NCBI GenBank assembly: GCA_030374805.1
Contig: JARGSG010000024.1
Coordinates: 310,001-374,000 of the forward strand
DNA length: 64,000 nt
Reading direction: 5' to 3'
Source: Gracilaria gracilis
Taxonomy: Eukaryota > Rhodophyta > Florideophyceae > Gracilariales > Gracilariaceae
Positions 32,342 to 43,168 of the stretch are shown here, piece after piece. Both the position numbers and the translations under genes were made by a program. The stretch's first letter is position 1; each line of letters begins with the position of its first letter. The notes under the pieces are model-generated. The model had not been told where the DNA came from, did no database searches, and was given only the letters and a program-made list of their open reading frames with translations.

Positions 32342-33161
32342 TCATTCCAACCCTGCATTCGGATCCTGAGTCTCAGTTTCCCTAAATGTCAAGTTGAAGA
32401 ACTCCAACGGAACACTCTCTCCATTCTCAAGCTGCCGCGGCACACACACCTCCCCATCCTCGTCCACCATCACCCCACCCTTTCGCCTCTTCCTCAGCCG
32501 ACTTCCCCCAACCTCCGCTCTATCCCCTTCTCCGCCCCTCCCCCTCACACTCCCACGTCCACCACGAGAGCCAGGCGTCACCGGTGACCCTTTCTATCTT
32601 CCCGCCTCCCTCGCAACGCCTCCTTCCCTCACCAGTTCCTTCACCTCCGACAACAATTTGCACGCCTTCTCCACCTGTTTCACTTGCGCCTCCAACACCT
32701 CCACACGTCCCCTCAGCCCCATATTCTCCCTTCTCAGCGTCACCAGCTCCTTCCCAACGCACTTTACTATGCCACTCACATGCCTTCTAGTCCCCATTCC
32801 AGCCAACTTCATCCTTTTCCGAATCGTCGAAATCAAATCCATTGGCACCCCAATCTCTGACACACTCAGCACCACCCCTCCCATCTCACCACCATCTCAC
32901 AAAGCCAGTCGTCCAAATGCCCCTTCAGATCCCCTCCAAGCCTCCTCAACCGCTCCTCCATCTCCGCCGTATACCTCCTCTCCGGTCTTCCATCCCTTCC
33001 ACCCTCTCCACCCCCACCTCCCTCTCCATCCCCACTTCCCTCCTTCTCCGCCAGGCGAACCTTGTCCCCACCTCCTCCTTCCTTCCCGGTGGCGTCTCTG
33101 ATACCTCTGCCTGGTGAAGCAGAGCCACTAGCTCCTCGTCCTCGACGTACCCATTCGACAT
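32342..33161 (-). pseudogene. Coiled-coil protein of the E element left end (copy E2)
   Basis: N-terminus MSNGYVEDEELVALLHQAE, a charged region (EMEERLRRLGGDLK-like), then a strong coiled coil (IRKRMKLAGMGTRRHVSGIV, LVTLRRENMGLRGRVEVLE) and a conserved end VPLEFFNLTFRETETQ plus DPNAGLE. Frames shift at about 32,590 and 32,890, so it is broken, but fewer changes separate it from an open frame than in E3. Function unknown; a leucine-zipper-like DNA or protein binder is a guess. It lies divergent to the gene at 33725 with about 560 bases between them (33,162-33,724), which hold no gene I recognise. Confidence 0.55.
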
Positions 33162-33724
33162 CGCAGAAATAAACGGCGGTTCACGATAACGAAGATAGAT
33201 AAGAACAAGCGAGATGAACCCAACAGTTGTAGCACTCCCCCCCACTCCGCACACCCGTGGCACTGTCGTCCACACACCCACTTGCGCTGCACAACCTTTC
33301 TACCCCATTCACATCCACTCCTAATTCCTGCCATTCCACACAATTTCCATTTTTTCCCTAGAAATCTCCACATTTTCCCAACCTCGGTCCATACCATATC
33401 CCAATGAAACCCCGATGCACTACCTCTCAAGTACCAACGGTACCATAAAATCTTACTTTCTATGCTTTATTTCACTGCATACCTTCTCATAAACACACTC
33501 TTCGACCCTACCTCCTCTGCAGCCCTGCTGCCCATTTCTTTCCACAACCGAATCATACAAATCCCCTTATCCCCTGGAACACTTTTTTTCATGACCAAAA
33601 CGACAGCCCAGTCGTGTACTTAAAGCTTTCCCACTCCTTAGAATGTAGACCACTTTCCTTTCACAGCTACCAGCACCCGACACCTTCCAACAGCCCATAC
33701 CTTCAATCAAACAAACTCATCCCA

Positions 33725-34557
33725 ATGAGCTCCCATTCATCTTCCCTCCGTTCTATAATCATCCCAGCTGTTGTCGTAGGCAGAGGCCGTATTGGCACCA
33801 TGCTTTACAACAATGGTTCCCCTCAGGACACCTTTCTCTCCATCGAAGACTTCATTTCCGCAGAGTGCCTTCCCCAAGGTCCAATCTTCTTCTGTGGCAG
33901 GAACGACCTTCTCGAAAAAGTAATTCTATCTTGTCCAGCACCACGAGCAGAAGACTTGGTCTTCATCCAGAATGGTCACATTCTTCCCATCCTTTCCCAA
34001 TACGGAATTGAGCACTGCACACAAGCCGCTCTTTACATCGCCGTTCCCACTGTCGGCGCCTCCCTACAGGATGGTGTCACGCCTCTCTCTCCCAATGGTC
34101 TAACCAAACCACCGGAAAGTGGGCTCTGGCAATAGCTGAACGGCTCTGGACCGCAGGTCTCACTTGCAGTATCGTCGACGAAAACAACTTTTCCAAGTCT
34201 TACTACCAAAAGCTCGTTTGGATCTCTTCCTTCAATCTTGTAGGTTCTTCATTTGGATTCGTTACCATGTGTGAAGTGCCTACCAAGTACAAAACTATTG
34301 TCTCAACTATAATGAAGGAGCTTCTAGTCATAGTCACCTTCAACACAGGTCTCTCCTTCAATATCCCTTCTACAGTGGAATCACTTCTGGAATACGGCAG
34401 CACCCTTACTTCTTTCCCAGCCTCTTTCTCGGAGTATGAATCTAGAAATGCTTACTTCTATCTCACCTCCGCACATGAAAAACTAGCCGGAAGGCAGGAC
34501 CCTGCCCCTTTCCACACCACCTATATCAATGTTCTTAGACATCACATTCTCCAGTAA
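33725..34557 (+). pseudogene. Ketopantoate-reductase-like (ApbA/PanE-type) NAD(P)-binding protein, one frameshift
   Basis: The first frame starts MSSHSSSLRSIIIPAVVVG and has a Rossmann glycine motif (VVGRGRIGT), then FFCGRNDLLEKV, EDLVFIQNGHILPIL and SPNGLT. Near 34,105-34,115 the frame changes; the second frame continues TTGKWALAIAERLWTAGL and KLVWISSFNLVGSSFGFV, typical of the helical C-terminal domain, to a stop at 34,555. Known relatives reduce keto acids with NADPH; here the substrate is unknown. It looks like a host metabolic gene either captured by the transposon or stranded between element parts. One indel separates it from an open gene of about 277 codons. Confidence 0.6.
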
Positions 34558-34717
34558 TTAGAACAAATTGTAAACCTCGTACTCGTTGCAACTACACACA
34601 CAACCCGTTTTTGTTCTCCAATTCTTTTTCAGTTGCCGCTTAAACAAATCACCTGTTCACTTTTTATGTCAAGTCTCTATCACAAACAAACACAACAGTA
34701 TAAGTGCTACATTATAC

Positions 34718-37700
34718 TTACTCATCGTCGTCATCCATTATCATCTGTCCTTCCTCGTAATCTCCATCTGTATTCTCAGCAAAGCCACCTGACATCTCTT
34801 CATCTTCCTCTTCGTACTCATCCTCTCCATCTTCTATATCTTCCATTTCACTCTCTTCCTCTAAACCTTCATCATCGTCCAGCTGGTCGTTTGGGTCTTC
34901 TCCTAGCCCAAAGTCCTCATCTACAAACTTTGGCCGAAACGCTGGCTCCCTGTGCACCGCGTCAGGGAGCTTGTATCCTTCAGGTACAAAATACATGTGA
35001 TACCTCAGGCAATTCTCTTTCACCAACGCATCCATGTACCCAGCTCCCGCATGAAACACATCCCCTCTCCCAATAAACACAGAGTAAGGCGGAACCCTGA
35101 ACTTCTTCACAACCATTGTACGTGATAACCTTCTCAAACTCTTGTCATCCGTCACATACATATTGTGAGCCCTCTCAAAAACCCATATCATAAATGAGCT
35201 CCCTCCAGAGGCCATTACAAAGAACCCCGGAATATCTCCCTTATCCTTCTCCACATTCGTCAACCCTCGAAAATCAGTGTGCAAAACCTGCCTTGGGCAT
35301 CCCTCCCCCGTACAAAACACACGCCCTCCGGTATGCGGCGCATACATCCTTTTCTTAGCCTTGCTATTGTTACAAAGGCGAAAAGCCGATGCAATTTGTC
35401 CAAACCTCGCATCCAACAACGCCCGCTTTCTCACCATCATCACATTCTTCTCATCAGATTCCATGCAGTCAACAATCCCCTTCTTCGTGGTAATATATCG
35501 TTCAATTCCCTGCATCCTGTCCCCAGCATCCTTTCCTTCCCCCGCGTTGATGATGGGATTCCATTTCGTTCGGTTCTCTTCAAACTTTAAGTCTGGTTGC
35601 TCCTTGAAGTCCTTCTCAAAAAACTCTAGCAACCCTTCTGTCACATCTTCATCCACCACCACGCCCCTCTTCTTCGCCTCCTCTGACATACCTGCATCAG
35701 TTCCGAAGTAATCCAAAACACAGAAACCCCTTTCCATCAATTCCATTCTCTTCGTCGCAAAGTACTCTCGAGCGAGGTCATCCCTCTCCATCGCCGCCAT
35801 CCAAAGAGCTTCTTCCTCCTCTCTCGGCTTTCCCTTCAACGGAAGCTTCACCCCAAGAACTGGTTCTTTCGTGCTACCCAGCTCCTTGTGCACATTCCGG
35901 GCGGAATGCCAGTACACCGCGTGATGGACCGCTCTCAAATCCGCCACTCCCAAACATCCCGCCCTGTGCTCCTTTCGCAAATGGATCATCTCCATCCACG
36001 GGTGCTGATGTGTCACTGCATTATTCCCTCCCGGCCACTCACTCGGTAGCGCATTCACCAGACTCGTTCATGACATATCCGATCCACCAGCCCACTCACC
36101 TGCCTTATTCATCCGTTTCGGGGGGTTTTCGGGATTCTTATCTTCAAATCCATGCATCGTTCCTTCCTCCACCCCTTCCTTCTCGTCCTGAACGAACCTA
36201 CTATCGTTCTCACTGCCACCACTTTCATCCTCGCTCGATGACACCACATTTATTTTATGTTCTTTGAAGAACTTCTTCAATGCCAGCTTCGTCATATTCC
36301 TTAATAAAGTAACAACCTCCATTGGTATATCTCCAGAAGGGGTCTTCACGGTGCCCTTCGTCATCCTCTTTGGAGCAGATTGGATTTCTACCTCATCCTC
36401 ATCGTCAGTAAGATCAATTAACTTCCTCTTCTTCTTCTTTTTCTTGCTCCCAGCCTTGCTACCCCAATCCTCTTTCAGCCGGCCCGGAACAATCTTTTTC
36501 CGTGTGCTCCGCCTCAACCCTGATGGCTCTGCTTCAGGGTCCTCCCCTTGCATGGAAGCTTCCAACAACATGAGAGCATCTTCTGCCTCATTAGGTGCTG
36601 CGGTTGACGTGTCATCACCTACACCCACGACTTCAACCACCTCCTCCCCCACCTCCTTCACCTCCTCTGACGTTTGAAGCGATACTTTGAAAACTTCTTG
36701 AAGCTTGTTACCCGCGGTCTTCACCCTTCTAGACACCATCCCGTCCCATAAACGCCTCGCACCGCCAAGTTCCATTTTTGCTGTCCGCATACCCAGATAT
36801 TCCATTACAGACACATGTTTTCCTCCTAAGTTGAATACTCTCTGCAATACTTCTTCAACACTAATCTTCTTCTTCTTCCCAGTGACAATACATAGGTTGT
36901 ACATACCTATGGCACATTGAAAGAAGTGCTTCCTCATGTCTTCAAAACGACCGGTTCTCGTAGAAGAAGACAACGTCAGTTCCACATGCTATTGCAAGCA
37001 ACGGACGACAAATCGAAACTGCCCATCGGTGAGACTCATCAGGAGGTCACTCGAGACATGCGTCAACTTCAGAGCTGGACCCTCCTCACACACCTTCTCA
37101 AAAAACTCCAAAAGCCCCTCACATTCCACAAACTTCAGAGCCAATGTCGCGTAACGAATCAAATGACGCAGGTTATAATCTCCGATAGCCTCACTTCTCT
37201 TCAAAGCACCAGCTAACTGCTTCCAAGTAATGCTCTTCACATCCACATGTGACTCGTCCACGACGTTCCGCACAAAAGATACCGTGCTATGAATTTTGTC
37301 TGCAAACGACATCTTCAGCACATTCAAACTCATCTCGTTCAGAAGATTGCCGAGTCCTAGTACCTCGTTCATTGTCATGGCGTTCCCATCCTTTCTTCCC
37401 CACAGCACAGCATCCAAAGAACGGACTATATCCACCCACTTCCCGCCTTCCCTATGCAAGTCTCGTAGCTCAAGAATTCGGTGATATCCGTCTATGAGGG
37501 TTACGGGCACAACAATTCTCTCATCATTAACTATTTCATTCATATCATACTCCCCCAAAAATGCCACAGCAATCGAGCCTGCAGACGGAAGCCACGCAAA
37601 GTTGCGACATTTCATCATCGTCGCCTCCTTGTGTCCCAGATTCACACTTCGAACTGTCTTCTTCGGGATTTCAATCATATCGATATCCATCGTCAACCTG

Positions 37701-38533
37701 CGCTGAACATAGTCGGCGACGGAAATCTTCTTGAGAGACAGGGTGTTGCCAAGTTCTTCCGACGGAACACTGTCTCCTGCATCGAACAAGTCCTCCTCCG
37801 CGTCAGCAAGCGGAGCCTTACTCGTCTGAAAGACCCCCACAATATCGTCGTCGGAGTCCTCTATGATGCTGACGCTCGCTCCCACGGGCTTTTTCATCCC
37901 TTTAGAAGACTTTCCTCGAGTTTTGGAAGCTTCCTCAGCAGGTTTCTCGACCTCCAGAGCAACCACTTTCTCAGGCTGAGATGTAGAAGACTTGCCAGCC
38001 CCGGACCCTGGAGTAGGACTTTGCGGAATCTCGATTCGGTCCATCATCGACATATCCCACGCATACACCCCAGATGAGAACAACTCGCTCAGCGTACTTG
38101 GTGGGTCTTCAGCACCTTGAAAACGGTAAGGGTACTTCGCGCTTCCATGACTTATAATAATCTTCGTCCTCCAGATCAAAACCAAGTCTTCTCCTTCAAG
38201 AGCACTCGCGCTTAAAAGATGCCCATGGAGCGAACGGCAAAGAGCCTTCGCAGCACCACAGGCGGACCCCACACCTCTCACCTCCGCGGTTCACACTTTC
38301 ACCATGCTCTTTTCTTTCCCAACCGTCACAAACAAATGCACCGCATCGCCGCCTTTCACTACCGGGGTAGCAGCGGGCGAAACCTTCTTCGTCACTGCTT
38401 GGGCTGGTGGCATACGCGGCGTAGTGCCTTTTGCCCTCCCTCTCCCTCGTGTTAGGGGTGGCATTTCTAACACCCCTGCACTTGGGTTCGGTCGTCTTGA
38501 ATCCCGCCCCCTTTTATGCTTGCGAGGCGGCAT
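34718..38533 (-). pseudogene. ParB-like domain plus 2-oxoglutarate/Fe(II)-dioxygenase-like protein, three in-frame stops
   Basis: One frame of about 1,271 codons, interrupted only by TGA at 38291, TAG at 36989 and TGA at 36068, with no frameshift. N-terminus MPPRKHKRGRDSRR is basic with RGRGR. Around 37,450-37,700 a ParB/Srx-like block reads MIEIPKKTVRSV, VTLIDGYHRILELRDLH, LWGRKDGNAMTMNEVLGLG. A basic/acidic linker with a KKKKKKRK cluster follows. Near 35,300-34,980 come the double-stranded beta-helix landmarks: His-x-Asp in QVLHTDFRG, distal His in GDVFHAGAGY and Arg in LRYHMYF. The end is strongly acidic. Relatives of this fold oxidise methyl groups on DNA or protein, or other substrates; no substrate can be read here. 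Confidence 0.6.
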
Positions 38534-38826
38534 CGCGGTTACACGCGGATGATAGAATGGAAAAGGTTGTTTACGACAGTCGAGAACGCTCGTGAGATCG
38601 GTTAGCTAGTTGTAACTTTCACTCCCGTTCCTTTCCGTCTACTTCATCACGGATGCGCGTCCGCTCAATATTAGTTTAAACTATACACTCTGCCTATTTA
38701 AAAATTTTCTGGCGTACTTGCGGGACGTTTACAAATCTACATCAAGCTACTAACATCTATAATACACTTGTACAACAATGTTTAAGCAATAAAGAAATAA
38801 ATAAAATTTGTGGCGCACTAATTTCA

Positions 38827-38910
38827 CTCTGGGACAGCGGACCGGGATGTCGTGGCGCTTCATCGGTGCACCGATGAAGCGCCACGACACCCCGGTCCGC
38901 TGTCCCAGAG
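38827..38910. repeat. Palindrome 1, 84 bp, almost perfect
   Basis: CTCTGGGACAGCGGACCGGG onward pairs with its mirror around the centre GGTGCACC with a single mismatch. It has no spacer, so it would extrude as a cruciform or fold as one long hairpin. It lies in the divergent gap between the ParB/dioxygenase gene and the methyltransferase-SET gene. Confidence 0.9.
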
Positions 38911-39043
38911 ACATTGGTGGTGCCACGTATGCGAGCACCAGTTTCATCGCACGCGGCGCGTTGACAGCGGGCCAATTCATCGGTCACGGCACGTTGGTGT
39001 TGCCACGTGTGCCATTGGCGCACCTTCATCACTCACGGCGCGT

Positions 39044-39121
39044 TGGGACAGCGGACCGGGGTGTCGTGGAGCTTCATCGGTGCACCGATGAAGCGCCACG
39101 ACACCCCGGTCCGCTGTCCCA
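39044..39121. repeat. Palindrome 2, 78 bp
   Basis: Same core as palindrome 1 (TGGGACAGCGGACCGGGG, centre GGTGCACC) with one mismatch between arms. The 133 bases separating it from palindrome 1 contain degenerate pieces of the same words, for example CATCGGTCACGG. Confidence 0.9.
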
Positions 39122-39159
39122 GGCTGTCGTTGAAAAATATGGAAAATAAAACATTCTTT

Positions 39160-39239
39160 TTGAGACAGCGGACAAGAGGGTCGTGGCGCTTCATCAGTGC
39201 ACTGATGAAGCGCCACGCCACCCCGGTCCGCTGTCTCAA
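39160..39239. repeat. Palindrome 3, 80 bp, with matched changes in both arms
   Basis: Related to palindromes 1 and 2, but the centre is AGTGCACT in place of GGTGCACC and the tips are GAGACA/TGTCTC in place of GGGACA/TGTCCC. Each change is present in both arms, so pairing is kept. A few mismatches remain (ACAAGAGGG against the other arm). Confidence 0.88.
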
Positions 39240-39591
39240 CGCCCGTTCCCTATAACTTCGCGTATATGTTTGCAATCACCAAGTTCCGTATCCCTCGAGT
39301 GTCGCCACTTTCCCTGAAACCTCTTTACCGCTTCACGTGCATCTCAGGCATCTTCCATATCTCCTTGTCGTGGTCGTGTTGAAAGAACCTGGTTCGTGCT
39401 GTATCTTGCTATCCTCTCCCGCCCGCTCCCGTCTCCCGCGCACTTTCATATCTCGTCGGGAGTTATCCCCCGACCGCTGCCCTCTCCCGTGCGCTGTTTT
39501 CTCCCCTCCGCTGCCATCTCCCAACCGCTGCCTTCTCCCGTCCGCTCCGCATATTTGAATCATAACCCATCAACGCACCCCCTTCCCGTGC

Positions 39592-42500
39592 ATGCATAAA
39601 ATGGCTCCACATAGTAGTGCATCGAGGTCTACGTCACCGGCACCCTCAAGCTCCGATATGAAGGTTGGAAAACTGTATGGCTCCGGAGATGAGCTTGTCA
39701 CAGTATGCCTCGCAATCCGCGATCATTACGCGTCGACAATGCGAGATGAAGACCGGCCAAGGAAGGTGGGACACAGCGAGTTCGTTGATTACGTTATCAA
39801 GAATCGAAACGTCCTACCGCTGGCCAAGAATTACTTCTATATTCTTGTGGGTCCTGGACATCCGACGTTTACTGACAGTGAACTACGCGTCGTATCTCTG
39901 AAGGGGTCTTATCGTCAGCTATACCTCTCAACGAGGTTATTGGATATTTTGGACGGTGATAGGGACTGGCGTGTAAGGGACTTCTGGAATGCTTATACAG
40001 AGGTGAACTTTAAAGGAATACCGAATAATGTGACTTTGATCGAGTTTTTCAAGTCCATGACTATACCTCCTCAGCAAGTGGGACGGGTGATCCCCCCGTT
40101 CGCCACAACCGTTGCCACACATTTCCAAAGGATTCTCTTTCTCTCGCTCATTCAGAAAGTTTCCATGGAAAAAAGAGTTGTAGGCCAGAAGAGGAAAAGA
40201 GGAGACAAGGGATATCCCACACCTTTTGTGAATGTCCAAATATCAAACAAACTCCAAGCTCAGCGTATTGGCTTTGGTGTGCGGCTCATAACGAAGGCAT
40301 GGGATTGTTTCTCTCAATTCCTGGAATTCCCTACCGTGGAGGTCATGGTTCTTCCATTCATCCGAGTCATGTACGACGAAATTCAGTTTCAAGCGATTGA
40401 GACGAGGGCAGAGGGGTTCTTCCACCGGGAGAACGACCATCGCTTGCTACCGAGCAAAGGTGAAACTGTTATTGAAACAGAGGTCATCGCGTGGGCATGG
40501 AATTTACCGCAAGACATCGATGCTGCCCTCCGAATGCTTGCGAAGGAGTTCATTTCGGACCTCAACAAGGTTATTGTGAATGAGCAGTTCTTCTCAATTT
40601 CCGAACCAAGACGATGGACAGTTCTGAAGACGTTTACCAGAGACCCATCACTGGCGTTTGCTCAGAGATTCGATAGTTTCTCGAATTCGCTTGTGTCCTC
40701 CGTCATGGAGACCATAAGCCCGTTGAAACTGAAAGAATTAGTGAACGTCCCTGGTATGGCGGTAACGCCGATATCCAAACCAGAACCTGCCATACAAATT
40801 GAAGATGATGTGGAGGAGGTAGAGGAAATTGGGAAACCAACGGAGTCGAAGGAAGGGAGAGGCGAAGAAGGAGATGGTGATACGAACATAGTGGCCGACA
40901 TTGGGAAAGGAAGTACTGGTGACGAAGCGTCCGGGGTAGACGTAATACCCTCACCATCCATTGCGTCGTTGGATGACAAAATGGCTTTCCGAAGTTGTGA
41001 GGAGGAGATGGAGAAGTACTTTCGATTGTACAATTGCGGGTTTGATGATATGGTAGAGATGGATGAGACGTTGCGCAGAGATGGTGTGTCTCCGTTAGGA
41101 AAAGTTCAACTGGTTCTCATGGACCCTCCTTACAACATCCGAGGGAACAAGAACCTAAACAACAGCTGGTACGATGTACTGAGCCCTCAGGACATGAAGA
41201 AGGCTGCTCAAGACTGCTACATCCTGGGGGCCATTTCGTCATCTTTAGTGCTTTCGAGCAGGTCCAGCAATGGAGAGATGTACTTTCTGCCACTGGGGCA
41301 AAAGACGAAAACGGAATACCAAGGCGTTCCTTTGTTGTGGACTAGGTCCCAATGCACTTTGTACCGTCGCAAGGCAACCCGATGCGTAACCTTGGACGTA
41401 AGTCGTGCTCCCTTTTCCATGCAATGGAGTACGCTGTGCATGGAGTTCGAAATGGTCTCAGCTACGCGCAGCAGCATATGATGGTGAACTATGGGAACTT
41501 CAACTTCGTGCAGTCGAGGTACCCGGGGTACCACAGTGTCATTGACCAGGTACCCCCATGTCTAATGGAAAGACTCTTCAGTGGAAGAGAAAGAAGGAAG
41601 GTGGGGGCTACGTTTTACAAAAGGTGAGGTCCGAACAGAAACCTCGGGCATTGCTGAGGGAGCTAATCAGTCGGTTTTCACAGGCTGGGGATATTGTGGT
41701 CGACTTGTTTGCGGGGACGTTTTCGACAGCAATGGCATGCATGGAGTTACAACAGCATCGTAGGTTCATCGGGTGTGAGCCGGACCCTGACTGCTTTGCC
41801 CATGCTAGGCACGCCGCAATTGTTCAATTCGCATTGTGCGTGGGGGAAAATGAGACGGATATCCAGGTAACGCAGGAAGTTCGAAATGCTATGATTAGGG
41901 TGGTGAACTTATTTCCGAAATGGAATGTCCGCCCATCGAGATCATGGAAGGCTCCATCCGCCTACTCCCAGTATCAAAAGTTTCCTACGTATATTGTGGA
42001 CTTTCTTGCGTCAATGTGGCGGGATGAGAGCTTGGTCAACATTGGTAGGCGTAAGGCCCTTCACGAATGGCCAAAAACTTTGCAAGGAAAGATGGGGCTT
42101 CTGGATTGGAATGCCATATTGGCACTGGAAGCGACGATGTGCGGTTGTCGTATCGGAAAGTTGACGATTTGCCACCCTGGCGCAGAAGTGGGGGTGTTCA
42201 CTACACGCCGATTCATGGAAAATGAAGAGATATGCTACTTCTATGGAACACTGGTGTACCATGACCTAACGAAGAGAAAAGAGGTACACAAGAAATATGG
42301 TGAAGGTTTATTGGGAGCCACTTCCGAACGCTTTCGGAAGTATTCGATGGAGTTTAACGTCCGCGGCGATATATTCCATAACCTCCCAGGAAGAAGACAA
42401 GGATTGAGTTTAATACCTGTATGGATTGTCCCCGCTCCTTTTTCATTGGGTGGAACGATTAACGATCCCAAATATATGGAAGGCGATAAGGACATTGATG

Positions 42501-42712
42501 CATTTGCGGATGGTGTGACGAAACGAAGGACTGCAAATGTGCGGGTCATTCGAACTCCAAATACAGGACGCACCCCGCATCAACTACGAGAATACCAAAT
42601 GCTTGCGGTGCGAGCACTTCGGAAACTGGAAGTGGGAGAGGAGTTGTTCGCGGATTATGGAGTAGAGTATAGCTGGGGTACATCGGCAAATCCTATTATA
42701 GTAATCGATTAG
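39592..42712 (+). pseudogene. Fused DNA adenine-N6 methyltransferase (beta class) and SET-domain protein
   Basis: About 1,040 codons. Residues 1-460 are an unrecognised N-terminal region ending in an acidic linker. The methyltransferase follows with catalytic motif IV as MDPPYNIRG (41122), target-domain sequence read in shifted frames (VLSATGAKDENG, NPMRNLGRKS), and the AdoMet motif I VDLFAGTFSTAMA (41702). Order IV then I is the beta class of DPPY enzymes, which methylate adenine N6 (or cytosine N4). The C-terminal 190 residues form a SET domain: GVFTTRRFMENEEICYFYG, an INDPK at the NHSC position, and GEELFADYG. Breaks: frameshift near 41,225, TAG at 41343, frameshift near 41,560. So this copy is dead, though the SET half is open. 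Confidence 0.75.
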
Positions 42713-43168
42713 AACGTGTAGTAAATTAGCTACATTTAAAACAACACCCTAAACCTCGATAATGAAGTGGCACTTATTGCATTCCAACTTCGCCGTTGAG
42801 CACGAATTAGAAACTAAATACTTTAGCTCAAGTGCAAGATGGAAGTACGTAGATGCATAAAACGTAGTGAAGGGCATCGAATATGATGCGAAACCTTGTA
42901 CGTTTTTTAACATTATGAGAACTATTCAGAAATGGAGATTTCGGTGTCATTTTTTCGTTTCGGAATCGGGAAATAAAAAACAGCACTCGGTGATTTCCAC
43001 CACACTCCACTCGATTGGGGGTGTGCATTCGATCGGTGACGTTCGATCACGGCGAGTGCCAAACACGTCGAGAGCAGAGCAGTTCCGATTCCAGTGACCT
43101 TCGATCACGGTCAGCGGCTAAGACGTCGTGAGCCCAGCGTCAACCGCGAGGAACCGTTCGGATTGTAT

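Noticed and set aside
34718..38533. Reassigned stop codons (TAG/TAA read as Gln) as an explanation of in-frame stops
   Set aside because: TGA is also involved, undamaged genes use TAA, TAG and TGA as normal ends, and sister copies have sense codons at several of the sites.
38827..39239. CRISPR-like array
   Set aside because: The three units are self-complementary palindromes with unequal gaps in a eukaryotic transposon; no spacers of uniform length and no cas genes.
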